From: RGIG7213 sp045124505 | GTDB taxonomy: Bacteria > Bacillota > Clostridia > Oscillospirales > CAG-272 | DNA length: 64,000 nucleotides | Assembly (NCBI GenBank): GCA_045124505.1 | Contig: JBGVLZ010000024.1 | Location: 1-64,000, forward strand | Direction of reading: 5' to 3' | Shown here: piece after piece, positions 32,029 through 40,753 of the stretch | Layout of the letters: each line of letters starts with the position of its first letter | Position numbering within the stretch: the stretch's first letter is position 1 | Notes under the pieces: generated by a model | Databases searched by the model: none | What the model saw: only the letters and a program-made list of their open reading frames with translations | Told to the model about the DNA's origin: nothing | Position numbers and translations under genes: made by a program

Positions 32029-33927
32029 ATGCTTGACGGTTTTATAAAAGTTGCCGCATCAAGCGTGGAAACGTTTGTCGGCAATCCTGTCAAAAATGCT
32101 GAAAATATCATAAAAGCCGTTAAACAAGCGGATAATTCGGGTGTTAAGCTGTTGTGCTTTCCTGAGCTTTGCATCACGGGCATTGACTGCGGAAGCCTGT
32201 TTTTCTCCGACGTTTTGCTGAAAAAAGCAAAGGCGGCGCTGCTTCGGATAATTTCAGAAACAGCCGACACGGACGTTATGTTTGCTGTCGGACTTCCCGT
32301 AAAAATTTCATCAAAAATTTACAATTGTGCGGCGGTCATCGGCGGCGGAAAGCTGTATTGCCTTATTCCGTCACGGCAGGATTCTCCGTATTTTGCAAAA
32401 TTTGAAGGCGAAAAGGGCGTATATCTTTACGATTTTATTGAAAGCGATGACGGCTATACGGAATCAATACCGTTTACCGACAAGATAATTTTCTCCTGTA
32501 AGGATTGCGAAAATTACAAATTCGGTGTCATTTTCGGATATAACGGCAAAAAGACAGAGGAGCTTTGCAAAAAAGGCGCAAAGATAATACTTTCCATGTC
32601 AAATTATCCCGAAACGGTGACATCTCAGGATAATAAAAATACATTTTATAAGTGCCTTTCGGCAAAGCAGATATGCTCTGTCATCTGTGCCGAATGTGAC
32701 GAAACGGAATCGACTGCAAAGGCTGTATATTCAGCCAACCACATGATATATGAGTGCGGCTCAAGGCTTGCGGAAAATGAGCCGTTTGGCAACGAAAAAA
32801 TGCTTATTTCCGAAGTGGATGTAAACAAGATTTCAAATTTGAGAAGCCGTGAAAAGTCATATAACGAAGAACCCTCGCTTTACTTCAAGGATTCGGGAAT
32901 ATATGACGAGTTTGAGTTTGTTCAGGACATAACCGTAACAGCTCTTACACGCCATATAGACAAAAATCCGTTTATGCCCGACGGATGCGATGCGGCAAAA
33001 AGGGCGCTTCATATAACGAAAATACAGGCTTCGGGCTTGAGAAAGCGGCTTTTGGCATCTCACAGTAAAAAAATGGTCATCGGCATTTCAGGCGGGCTCG
33101 ATTCCACGCTTGCACTGCTCATATGCGTTAAAACAGCGGATATTCTCGAATATGACAGAAAGTGCATTATCGCTGTCACAATGCCGTGCTTCGGTACGTC
33201 GCACCGTACAAAATCAAACGCTGTTGTGCTTTGCGAAAAGTTAGGCGTTGATTTAAGAGAAATTGATATAACCGAGGCTGTAAAGCTTCATTTTAAAGAT
33301 ATTTCACACGATGAAGCAATAAAAAATGCCGCTTACGAAAATGCGCAGGCGCGTGAGCGCACGCAGGTGCTTATGGACATCGCCAATGATGAGGGCGGTA
33401 TCGTTATCGGCACGGGAGATCTGAGTGAGATGGCGCTCGGCTGGTGCACGTACAACGGCGACCATATGTCGATGTATGCGGTAAACTGCTCAGTTCCGAA
33501 AACATTAATGCGCAAGATCGTGGAAAACGAGGCGGGAAGATGCATAAGCGCAGTGCTTTCCGACACGCTTTTTGATATACTGAATACGCCTGTATCGCCT
33601 GAGCTTATGCCGCCCGAGGACGGAAAGATAGCGCAGTACACGGAAGAGATAATAGGTCCTTACGCATTACACGATTTCTTTATTTACTATACCGTGAAGT
33701 ACGGTTACACAAACGAAAAGATATTGCGCCTTGCAGAATACGCATTTGACGGCGAATATGAAAGGGCGGATATCGAAAAATGCTATAACGTCTTCAAAAG
33801 ACGGTTTGCAACACAGCAGTTCAAGCGTTCATGCGCACCCGACGGGGTGATAGTAGGAAGTGTTAATTTGTCAAATTACGGCGGCTTTTCAATGCCGTCG
33901 GACGTTGACGGCGATATATTTTCGTAA
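32029..33927 (+). CDS. nadE: NAD+ synthetase, two-domain form with a degenerate glutaminase domain
   Basis: NadE makes NAD+ from nicotinate adenine dinucleotide, ATP and ammonia. The 632-residue protein has the long layout: a nitrilase-like glutaminase domain (1-290) and a synthetase domain (about 310-632) with an intact PP-loop 'GISGGLDST' (near 350) and 'GTGDLSEMALGWCTYNGDH'. In the glutaminase half the Glu is present ('CFPELC', E46), but the segment that normally reads 'GIEICEDLW' is 'GVIFGYNGK', so the catalytic Cys is Gly170. The usual Lys after 'VVPK' appears as 'LIPSRQ'. I infer loss of glutaminase and use of free ammonia. An AGAGGA site fixes the start. glyA follows 22 bases downstream. 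Confidence 0.93.
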   Translation: MLDGFIKVAASSVETFVGNPVKNAENIIKAVKQADNSGVKLLCFPELCITGIDCGSLFFSDVLLKKAKAALLRIISETADTDVMFAVGLPVKISSKIYNCAAVIGGGKLYCLIPSRQDSPYFAKFEGEKGVYLYDFIESDDGYTESIPFTDKIIFSCKDCENYKFGVIFGYNGKKTEELCKKGAKIILSMSNYPETVTSQDNKNTFYKCLSAKQICSVICAECDETESTAKAVYSANHMIYECGSRLAENEPFGNEKMLISEVDVNKISNLRSREKSYNEEPSLYFKDSGIYDEFEFVQDITVTALTRHIDKNPFMPDGCDAAKRALHITKIQASGLRKRLLASHSKKMVIGISGGLDSTLALLICVKTADILEYDRKCIIAVTMPCFGTSHRTKSNAVVLCEKLGVDLREIDITEAVKLHFKDISHDEAIKNAAYENAQARERTQVLMDIANDEGGIVIGTGDLSEMALGWCTYNGDHMSMYAVNCSVPKTLMRKIVENEAGRCISAVLSDTLFDILNTPVSPELMPPEDGKIAQYTEEIIGPYALHDFFIYYTVKYGYTNEKILRLAEYAFDGEYERADIEKCYNVFKRRFATQQFKRSCAPDGVIVGSVNLSNYGGFSMPSDVDGDIFS

Positions 33928-33949
33928 TTAATGAAAGGAAGTATATAAA

Positions 33950-35194
33950 ATGGTTATTGAAAATCTTGAATTCCTCAGAAAATTCGACAGCGAGGTAGCT
34001 GATGCGGTGGAGAAGGAGTACAACCGTCAAAGAGGCGGTATTGAGCTTATCGCATCCGAAAACTTTGTGTCAGAGCCTGTAATGGCGGCGGCATCCTCCG
34101 TGCTTACAAACAAATATGCCGAAGGTTATCCCGGTAAGAGATACTACGGCGGATGTGAATGCGTTGATATTGCCGAAAACATCGCAATTGAAAGAGCTAA
34201 AAAGCTTTTCGGCGCACAGTTTGCAAACGTACAGCCTCATTCGGGTGCACAGGCAAATACAGCCGTTTATATCGCACTTCTTAAAGCAGGCGATACTGTT
34301 ATGGGTATGTCCCTTGCACACGGCGGTCATTTGACACACGGCTCACCCGTTAACCTCAGCGGTCTTTACTATAATTTCGTTGCATACGGTGTTGACAGCG
34401 AAACACACAGAATAGATTACGATGCACTTGAAAAGCAGGCTAAAGAATGTAAGCCCAAGCTTATCGTTGCAGGTGCGTCCGCTTATCCGAGATTTATCGA
34501 TTTTGAAAGAATGGCAAATATCGCACATGAGGTAGGTGCGTATCTTATGGTCGATATGGCGCACATCGCAGGTCTTGTTGCCGCAGGTGTTCACCCCTCG
34601 CCCGTGCCCTATGCAGATATCGTTACAACGACAACGCATAAGACGCTCAGAGGCCCCAGAGGCGGTATGATCCTTACAAACAGCGAGGAGCTTGCAAAGA
34701 AGATAAACAAAGCCGTATTCCCCGGCACACAGGGTGGTCCCTTGATGCATATCATCGCCGCTAAGGCTGTTTGCTTCGGTGAGGCGCTCAAGCCCGAATT
34801 TGCAGAATACGGAAAGAAAGTCGTAAAGAATGCCGCAGTGCTTGCAGAAACACTTGTAAATGAGGGCTTCAACCTCGTTTCCGGCGGTACAGATAACCAT
34901 TTGATGCTCGTTGACCTCCGTCCGTTTGATATTACGGGTAAGGAGCTTGAAAAAAGACTCGATACAGTTCACATCACAGTCAATAAGAATGCTATTCCCG
35001 ACGATCCTCAGTCGCCGTTTATTACAAGCGGTGTAAGAATAGGTACACCCGCCGCTACAACAAGAGGCCTCGGCGAGGAAGAAATGAGAACGATCGGTAA
35101 GCTTATCAAGCTCACCGCAACAGAGTATGAGGACAAAGCAGATTACATAAGAGCAGAAGTCGCAAAGATCTGCGAAAAATATCCCCTTTATTAA
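33950..35194 (+). CDS. glyA: Serine hydroxymethyltransferase
   Basis: GlyA converts serine and tetrahydrofolate to glycine and methylene-THF using PLP. The 414-residue protein is full length and shows 'IELIASENFVSEPVMAA', 'NKYAEGYPGKRYYGGCE', 'NVQPHSGAQAN', and the PLP-lysine motif 'VTTTTHKTLRGPRGGMI'. An AAAGGAAG site precedes the start. It is cotranscribed with nadE and ends in a strong terminator. No glycine or THF riboswitch is present, since it follows nadE directly. Confidence 0.98.
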   Translation: MVIENLEFLRKFDSEVADAVEKEYNRQRGGIELIASENFVSEPVMAAASSVLTNKYAEGYPGKRYYGGCECVDIAENIAIERAKKLFGAQFANVQPHSGAQANTAVYIALLKAGDTVMGMSLAHGGHLTHGSPVNLSGLYYNFVAYGVDSETHRIDYDALEKQAKECKPKLIVAGASAYPRFIDFERMANIAHEVGAYLMVDMAHIAGLVAAGVHPSPVPYADIVTTTTHKTLRGPRGGMILTNSEELAKKINKAVFPGTQGGPLMHIIAAKAVCFGEALKPEFAEYGKKVVKNAAVLAETLVNEGFNLVSGGTDNHLMLVDLRPFDITGKELEKRLDTVHITVNKNAIPDDPQSPFITSGVRIGTPAATTRGLGEEEMRTIGKLIKLTATEYEDKADYIRAEVAKICEKYPLY

Positions 35195-35218
35195 TTCCTT
35201 TATATTAATCACAAATAA

Positions 35219-35258
35219 ATCTCCCTTACATATCATTTAGTGTAAGGGAGATTTTTTT
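35219..35258. terminator. Terminator after glyA
   Basis: Arms ATCTCCCTTACA (35219-35230) and TGTAAGGGAGAT (35241-35252), 10-base loop, then a T7 run. Confidence 0.92.
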
Positions 35259-35289
35259 ACCGATTAATATAATATTTACAAAGATAATT

Positions 35290-35378
35290 GCGCCCCGTCC
35301 GCACCCCCCCACAGTTCGTTTGCGCTGTGCCGCAAACGAACTGCCTGCGGACACAGGGGCGCACACCGCAAGCGGTGT
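35290..35378. repeat. Nested poly-C cruciform element
   Basis: A fully paired example: outer stem GCGCCCC/GGGGCGC, second stem GTCCGCA/TGCGGAC, unpaired C7, inner 12-base stem AGTTCGTTTGCG with its complement, and a terminal hairpin ACACCGC/GCGGTGT. Same architecture but different sequence from 20649, 37239, 57713 and 61183. Confidence 0.88.
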
Positions 35379-35424
35379 GTATTAATGATGAAAAAGTTCA
35401 ATTATAGTATTAGAAAGGCACAAA

Positions 35425-35589
35425 ATGCGTAAATGTCTGTATAAATGTAATAAAAAAATACAAACGGCAATGGTTTGTGCCGTTTGCTTCGGAGTCGGGG
35501 TATTGATGTCTTTGTTTTTGCCTCCCATCGTTATGGTCATAATCGAGGCGCTTGCCCTGTGCTGTGTCGGAATACTTTTCATTCTTTAA
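35425..35589 (+). CDS. 54-residue membrane protein upstream of spoVM
   Basis: A small ORF with a Lys/Cys-rich N-terminus (MRKCLYKCNKKIQ) and two hydrophobic segments (about 15-32 and 35-53) separated by 'LPP'. An AAAGG site lies upstream of the ATG. It ends nine bases before the spoVM start, so the two are cotranscribed and probably translationally linked. I do not know a named family. Since its partner acts on the forespore membrane, it may be a sporulation membrane protein, but this is inference from context only. Confidence 0.6.
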   Translation: MRKCLYKCNKKIQTAMVCAVCFGVGVLMSLFLPPIVMVIIEALALCCVGILFIL

Positions 35590-35598
35590 GGAGAAATT

Positions 35599-35670
35599 AT
35601 GAAGATAGTCGTTGTTCGCTCCCCGAAATTTTTCTCGGGCATTTTGAGAAAAATATTCAAGATAAAATAA
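35599..35670 (+). CDS. spoVM: Stage V sporulation protein M (SpoVM)
   Basis: A 23-residue ORF preceded by AAGGAG. Its sequence is MKIVVVRSPKFFSGILRKIF followed by KIK. It aligns without gaps to Bacillus SpoVM: Pro9-Lys10-Phe11, Gly14-Ile15 and Arg17 occupy the same positions, and the protein would form the same amphipathic helix. SpoVM recognises the convex forespore membrane and anchors SpoIVA for spore-coat assembly. It is too short for ordinary gene finders. A terminator follows directly. The gene is evidence that this organism belongs to a spore-forming lineage. Confidence 0.88.
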   Translation: MKIVVVRSPKFFSGILRKIFKIK

Positions 35671-35674
35671 AAAA

Positions 35675-35695
35675 AATGGGCGCAAGCCCATTTTA
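35675..35695 (+). terminator. Terminator of spoVM
   Basis: AATGGGC (35675-35681), GCAA loop, GCCCATT and a short T-run. It directly abuts a chain of hairpins. Confidence 0.8.
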
Positions 35696-35697
35696 AT

Positions 35698-36027
35698 GTT
35701 ATCCGCATGCGGATAACATTTCATGTTTGTTAAACAAACATTTCAAGCGGTTTTACCGCATTTAATGCAGTTCCGATTCGGAACTGCATTTCATTTTCAA
35801 ACCCATTTTTGCTAATTTCATGCGGACGTGCGATGCACGCCCCTACGGTTTGTATATTCGAGGTGATGCCGTAGGGCGGGGGCTTGCTCCCGCCGTTTGA
35901 AACCCGTTTAATCTGACACCTCATCCACCGCTATCGCGGTCCCCCTATCTCCTATCACTTGACTTCGTCAAGTGGCTGGAGAAGGCGTTTAATGCGGACG
36001 TGCGATGCACGCCCCTACGGAAGGCGT
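35698..36027. repeat. Hairpin chain and REP-like modules
   Basis: A four-hairpin chain (35698-35793) comprises GTTATCCGC/GCGGATAAC, TGTTTGT/ACAAACA, GCGG/CCGC and TGCAGTTCCG/CGGAACTGCA, with ATTTCA-type spacers. GGACGTGC and GGCGGG modules follow, then a frame element in which the inner hairpins are CCGC/GCGG and CACTTGAC/GTCAAGTG (about 35918-35985), and another GGACGTGC module. Confidence 0.87.
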
Positions 36028-37128
36028 TCAGTCTATTTTTTTGAATATGTGTATTTTTCCTCTGTCGTTAAGGTCTTTGAGCAGTGCCAGGGTGATGGGG
36101 AACAAGAACAGTCCCATTACGCCGAATACAGCTGTACCGACGATCATCGCCATAAGCGTGACTATCGGGTGAAGCCCTACCTGTGTGCCTATTATCTTCG
36201 GTTCTATAATATTTCTGACAACTGTGATAATAAGGAATATACAAACGAGCATAATACCTGTCACGATGTCGCCTAAAAGTATTCTGATAATTCCCCACGG
36301 CACGAGGATGGAGCCTGTGCCGACGATTGGCAAAAGGTCGAAAAGCGCAATTATGAGCGCAACGAGAAGCGTTGATGTGACTGACGGGAACATATTGGGA
36401 TTTACGAGCCCTGCTATGAGCAGGAGCACGGAAAGCTCAAGAAATGTTATTGACATGATAAGTGCGTAAGAACGGATATATTTGAAAAGTATGTCCTTAA
36501 CGTACATCTTTATTTCAAGCACTGTATGAGCCGTTTTTTCGGGAAGCTGTGCTATTATCCAACGGCAGATAAGGTGATAGTCAGCACTTATAAAAAATGT
36601 CGAAATTATAGTTATCAGGACAGTTATGAAAAAGCCGGGAACGCTTGACAAAATATTCGTTGTGAAGTTGAATATCGATTTTATCGACGGTATCAGATCT
36701 GATATTGCGGGAATAAAATCGTTGTAGTCAAGTGAAATATCTTCATCGAAATTACGCAAAAATTCCTGTACGTAATCGACAAGATTGCGAAGTGCAGGCT
36801 GTATCGTGTTTGTGTAGTATGCAGGAGCCGATGAAAGCAGGTCTGTAACCGATATTACAAGCTTTATCAAAGCAAGCGACAGCAATACACCCACTGTACA
36901 TAAAAACAATATCACGATTATGCTTGATGCGCTTTTCTGCCCTAATTTCGTTTTTTTGCGTAAAAACGTAATCACAGGCTGAAGAAGTGCCGAAATTATA
37001 AATGCGATGAAGAACGGCATAACTGCGGGAAGCGCATATTTTAGAAGTGCGTATGCGATGGCAACTATTACGGCAAAAAACGCCGTGTTTATTAAAAACC
37101 GCCTTCTGTTTTCTGTTTTATCGTTCAT
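36028..37128 (-). CDS. AI-2E family transporter / permease
   Basis: The frame is open to 37290, but the start is ATG 37128, which has an AGGAA site; the upstream part is repeat-derived. The 366-residue product has about seven or eight membrane helices in the AI-2E layout: two N-terminal helices ('ALPAVMPFFIAFIISALLQPVI'), a soluble middle part (about 130-200), then 'FISADYHLICRWIIAQLP' and the end motif 'PIVGTGSILVPWGI', '..IIEPKIIGTQVGLHPIVTLMAMIVG'. Members include the exporter TqsA, Na+/H+ antiporters and the sporulation protein YtvI. The substrate is unknown. It is transcribed alone. Confidence 0.88.
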   Translation of the reverse strand: MNDKTENRRRFLINTAFFAVIVAIAYALLKYALPAVMPFFIAFIISALLQPVITFLRKKTKLGQKSASSIIVILFLCTVGVLLSLALIKLVISVTDLLSSAPAYYTNTIQPALRNLVDYVQEFLRNFDEDISLDYNDFIPAISDLIPSIKSIFNFTTNILSSVPGFFITVLITIISTFFISADYHLICRWIIAQLPEKTAHTVLEIKMYVKDILFKYIRSYALIMSITFLELSVLLLIAGLVNPNMFPSVTSTLLVALIIALFDLLPIVGTGSILVPWGIIRILLGDIVTGIMLVCIFLIITVVRNIIEPKIIGTQVGLHPIVTLMAMIVGTAVFGVMGLFLFPITLALLKDLNDRGKIHIFKKID

Positions 37129-37184
37129 ATTTGAGTTCCTTTTTGTGCGTTGTTTGTAATTCAACTTGGTGCGTTGGGGCGAAA

Positions 37185-37445
37185 AAATAGATAATAGATA
37201 ATAAATAGATAATAGATGTTTTTCGGTTGTAGTTTGATATACCGTCACAGACGGTATGCGCCCCTCGTCCGCAGGCAGGTTGTTACACAACCTGTGGGGG
37301 GTGCGGACGGGGCGCCGTTTTAAATTCGTTTAATTTGACACCTCATCCGGCTGTAAAGGTGTTTAATTTTCACGGGACGTCGTGGGCGCCGTCCCCTACG
37401 GAAGACGTTTAATGCGGACGTGCGATGTAGCCCCTACGGAAGGTG
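37185..37445. repeat. ATAGATA tract, nested poly-C cruciform and REP-like modules
   Basis: 7-base tract at about 37185-37218; nested element 37239-37315 (ATACCGT/ACGGTAT, GCGCCCC/GGGGCGC, GTCCGCA/TGCGGAC, CAGGTTGT/ACAACCTG, G6 run); a CACCTCATCC frame fragment; a GGGACG module; and a GGACGTGC module whose 3' arm is truncated (about 37418-37440). Confidence 0.86.
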
Positions 37446-37450
37446 TTTAA

Positions 37451-38800
37451 TTATTTCTTTTTTGCGGGCATCTTCAGGGCGAATATTACGGCTCCGACAG
37501 CGATAACAACGACAGATACCAAAACTGCGATAAGTGCGGGGGACGGTCCGTTATCTTTGATATCACCGCTGTCAGCATCGGTTTCGGATGCTGCTGTATC
37601 AGTTTCGCTGTTTTCTGTTTCGTCTGTAACAGGCTCACCGTTTGATTCCCAGACTGCATGAAGCGTTACGTCAAGGTCATAGGGGTAATTTTCGCCGGGG
37701 GCGTAAATGACAGCTCCGCCCTCTCTTACTGCCCAGCCCTTGAAGTCAAAGCCTTTTTTTGCGGGAACTGTGTCGGAAATTTTGAAGGTCTTTCCGTATG
37801 ATTTTTCACCGCTTTCGATCTCATCACCGCCGTCTGTCATGTATGCCACGGTGTGGAAAGCGTTTTCGGTTTTCAACGTGTTTGAAAGATTTACCCAGCC
37901 TGAAACGCCGTCAACCGTACACTGTCCGTATTCACCGTTTACACTCGTTACATCGAATGTTGTACCTACTGCAAGACGCTTGAGCATCTCGGAGGAGCCG
38001 GGTGTGGGAACGATCTTTGCGTTTCTTGAAACGACCGTGTATGAGCCGGATGTAAGTGCGTTTACCTCAAACAGCTCAAAATCGTATTTTGTATCAGCGT
38101 TTGTTTTATATTTCGGTACACCGTAACCGACGATGTATGTATCTGAAAGCACGTAGTTCTTTCTTGCAACGCCGCCGCCGTTTGTGGGGTCGCCGTCGTA
38201 TGCAATACCGCCTGTGTTACCCTCAACCGTGTAAACGACACCGTTTTCACAGCCGACAACGATACCTACATGGTTTGATCTTGACGATGTTCTTGAGCCC
38301 TTGTAGAATATAATATCGCCTGCCACGGGGATATATCCAGAATCTCTCGTTTTAAACTGGCCTTTGCTTTCAAAAAAGCTTACCCATGAAGCACAGGAAA
38401 CGTCCTCACCTGCCACTTTTTTGTCGACATTTGCAGCTCTGAGCACCCAGCTTACAAACGAAGCACACCACATATAGCCGTAGCTGTAGCCGTTGCCCTC
38501 GTCATTGTCAAGCTTGCCGTAAAGGCGGTTATATTCGACGAAGTTGCGCTCACCCTTGGACATACCGTGCATATCAGCATCGCTGTCGCCCTCGTTGTAG
38601 CCGAGCTGTGTGATGGCAACATTCACAACGTCATATCTCTGGTCGCCCGTTAAGGGAAGATCAGATACGGTCTTGTAAAAAATACTTGTTTTGTATTCCT
38701 GTGATACTTCGTAATCATCAAGCTCAACAGCTGAAACAGCCATGCTGAAAACCGATGTAAATGCGAGCAATACAGCTAAAAAAACGGACAGTTTTTTCAT
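37451..38800 (-). CDS. Surface CHAP-domain amidase/peptidase with SH3-like and InlB-type repeat
   Basis: The ATG at 38800 has a GGAAGG site eight bases upstream; GTG at 38809 is the alternative. The 449-residue protein has a signal peptide (to about A24), then a CHAP domain (about 60-205) with catalytic Cys112 in 'MWCASFVSWVLR' and His177 in 'SNHVGIVVG'. An SH3-like domain (about 245-300) and a Listeria-Bacteroides-type repeat follow (about 310-380, 'KKGFDFKGWAV..G'). A Glu/Thr stalk and a C-terminal membrane helix end in KKK. CHAP enzymes cleave peptidoglycan peptides or amides. It is probably a membrane-anchored wall hydrolase. Confidence 0.87.
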   Translation of the reverse strand: MKKLSVFLAVLLAFTSVFSMAVSAVELDDYEVSQEYKTSIFYKTVSDLPLTGDQRYDVVNVAITQLGYNEGDSDADMHGMSKGERNFVEYNRLYGKLDNDEGNGYSYGYMWCASFVSWVLRAANVDKKVAGEDVSCASWVSFFESKGQFKTRDSGYIPVAGDIIFYKGSRTSSRSNHVGIVVGCENGVVYTVEGNTGGIAYDGDPTNGGGVARKNYVLSDTYIVGYGVPKYKTNADTKYDFELFEVNALTSGSYTVVSRNAKIVPTPGSSEMLKRLAVGTTFDVTSVNGEYGQCTVDGVSGWVNLSNTLKTENAFHTVAYMTDGGDEIESGEKSYGKTFKISDTVPAKKGFDFKGWAVREGGAVIYAPGENYPYDLDVTLHAVWESNGEPVTDETENSETDTAASETDADSGDIKDNGPSPALIAVLVSVVVIAVGAVIFALKMPAKKK

Positions 38801-38823
38801 AATTTTCACCTTCCTTAAAGGTT

Positions 38824-40155
38824 TTACATATTATTATCTTCAACGGCTGTGCGTATACGTGATATAGCACTGCCGAAAAATACGGTATAGATCATCGTTA
38901 ATAAAAGCGAGAAAAGCCAGATAAACTCATAGCTTGGGTACATAAAGAAGAATACACAGCGAATGGCAAATGATGCTGCACATACCGTCCTACAGCACGT
39001 CAGAAGCTTATTCAAAAACGTGACATTCTTCGTTTGTTCTTTGTACTGAAATCCCTCTTTGTTTATATTCTCGTTTGTGCCGTACCGCTTTATAAGCGTT
39101 GAAAGTGTATAAAACACGGTAAGCGACGATGCTGTGAAAAGGAACAGATCTGCGCACTGCGCCACTCCCCACAGCTTGTACATAAAGCGTGCCGTATCCT
39201 CTATCTGATATGACCAGCGGTGGTATTCAGCACCCACAAAGCACACGAAGGCATAAAGCACACAGCTTAAAGGGATAAAAGCCAAAAGCGGCTTTTTGAA
39301 TTTCGGTGCCACACCGTCAAGCATCCACAGTCGGGAAAGCCCCATGTAAAGCAGTATGACGGCAAGCGGTGAGGGCGTTACGTCAACCCCCTCAAAATAA
39401 AGCGGACATGACATAATAAAGCCTGCCAGAATGAAGGCGCACGCATTTTTTGTGCTTCTTCTTATAAAAAGACTCTTGTTTTCAAGAACCTCCGAAACAT
39501 ATCTGTTGTAAACGTAGTCCTTGAAAATACCGTCACTTTTCAGTCTGCCGATGTATTTTATACCGTTTGACAGGAAATGAAGCCCTAAAATAAGCGATAT
39601 GACAAAGCATGCAATAGTTATAAGCAGCTTGAAATCATATACGGTAAATGCGGAAAGATCATCCGTCATCTGATAGTCAAGGCTTGTCATGACCGTTAAT
39701 TCGGGAAGTGACACAAGCACAAATCTGCCGATAACGAAAATTGCCGTTGTTATTTTAACATCCGAATAGCCTTTGTCGGCAAATTTTGAATCTGCACGCT
39801 CCGCTAAATAATTGACACCGACGAAAAGCGAGTCAAGTGCGGAATACAAAAGTATCCCCTCAATTATCGAAAAGATGAAAACGGCGGTCATCGTCGTTGT
39901 TTCATCATTTAATGACATCAGAAGCGGTGTTATGACCGTCTTTGCAAGGTTTATAAAAAACAGCTTTATAAAGGATGAGCGTGCGGAGGAAATATCCTCG
40001 TTAAGGTCAAACAGACATGCCGTACCCTTTACTATAAGCAGATAGCCGATAAAGTCGGGCATGATGTCAAAAATGCTCAATGACGGGAAAAACAGAAATA
40101 TAAAGCCCGCTGTAATATATCCTATATACAGGTTTTTATTCTTTACCTTTTCCAT
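38824..40155 (-). CDS. Polytopic membrane protein of unknown function
   Basis: Start ATG 40155 is chosen since GGAG lies about ten bases upstream; an earlier ATG at 40203 would overlap the upstream gene by 68 bases. The 443-residue protein has about ten hydrophobic segments, including 'YITAGFIFLFFPSLSIFDIMPDFIGYLLIV' and 'FILAGFIMSCPLYFEGV'. No transporter signature is recognised. It overlaps the end of the 205-residue membrane protein gene by 20 bases, so the two are likely translated together, downstream of secA. Confidence 0.72.
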   Translation of the reverse strand: MEKVKNKNLYIGYITAGFIFLFFPSLSIFDIMPDFIGYLLIVKGTACLFDLNEDISSARSSFIKLFFINLAKTVITPLLMSLNDETTTMTAVFIFSIIEGILLYSALDSLFVGVNYLAERADSKFADKGYSDVKITTAIFVIGRFVLVSLPELTVMTSLDYQMTDDLSAFTVYDFKLLITIACFVISLILGLHFLSNGIKYIGRLKSDGIFKDYVYNRYVSEVLENKSLFIRRSTKNACAFILAGFIMSCPLYFEGVDVTPSPLAVILLYMGLSRLWMLDGVAPKFKKPLLAFIPLSCVLYAFVCFVGAEYHRWSYQIEDTARFMYKLWGVAQCADLFLFTASSLTVFYTLSTLIKRYGTNENINKEGFQYKEQTKNVTFLNKLLTCCRTVCAASFAIRCVFFFMYPSYEFIWLFSLLLTMIYTVFFGSAISRIRTAVEDNNM

Positions 40156-40753
40156 TTTTCTTTTTCTCCTTTTTTGGTGCGTCTGTGTCCTCTTCATTTT
40201 CATCGGGCAGACATATCCACATGTAGCAGGTGTAGATAAAAGCTGAGATAAGTACCGTTATAATAAGGAAAAGAATATATCTTATCGACGTCAAAGCATC
40301 CGAAAGCCCGATGTACGCTACAAAATTGACGGCACAGAAAGCCATAGACAGTAAAAACAGCTTTTTTGCACGCTTGTTTTCCTTTTCAAGTCCGACCTCT
40401 GCCGTTATGTCGCACAGACCGCCGAGCGCGTAAAAATGAAACATAAAATATGCCATGGCATACATCATAAATATCACTGTGCGTACAAGCACCGATACGG
40501 GTGTATCAAAATACACCGTCATGATATGGCACACGCTGTCGATAAGCGACAGGGAAAAAAGTGAGGCTGATGCCATTCGTGCATAGTGAAATTTGCCTAT
40601 ATAGCGTGACAGCTTAAAGCTTCCCGCTGTGACCAGGATCCACCCGAAAAGGCGCAAGCCTTGCATGAAGACCACGGAAATACTGTCTATAAACAGTATT
40701 CCCGTGTCAAATACAGTGAAAATGTACCCTAAAAAGAGTATTCCGAAGCCCAT
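40136..40753 (-). CDS. Small polytopic membrane protein, coupled to secA
   Basis: A 205-residue protein with about six membrane segments and a charged C-terminal tail (DENEEDTDAPKKEKKKNG). The ATG overlaps the secA stop codon by one base (TGATG). Together with the 443-residue gene it forms a membrane-protein pair behind secA. Whether this is a functional link to secretion or just a shared transcript cannot be told. I do not recognise the family. Confidence 0.72.
   Translation of the reverse strand: MGFGILFLGYIFTVFDTGILFIDSISVVFMQGLRLFGWILVTAGSFKLSRYIGKFHYARMASASLFSLSLIDSVCHIMTVYFDTPVSVLVRTVIFMMYAMAYFMFHFYALGGLCDITAEVGLEKENKRAKKLFLLSMAFCAVNFVAYIGLSDALTSIRYILFLIITVLISAFIYTCYMWICLPDENEEDTDAPKKEKKKNGKGKE

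Noticed and set aside
34343..35236. 297-residue ORF antisense to glyA
   Set aside because: glyA on the other strand is unmistakable; the antisense frame is open only through codon bias.
37129..37290. N-terminal extension of the AI-2E family protein
   Set aside because: These 54 codons run through the ATAGATA tract and part of a repeat element; ATG 37128 has a ribosome binding site.
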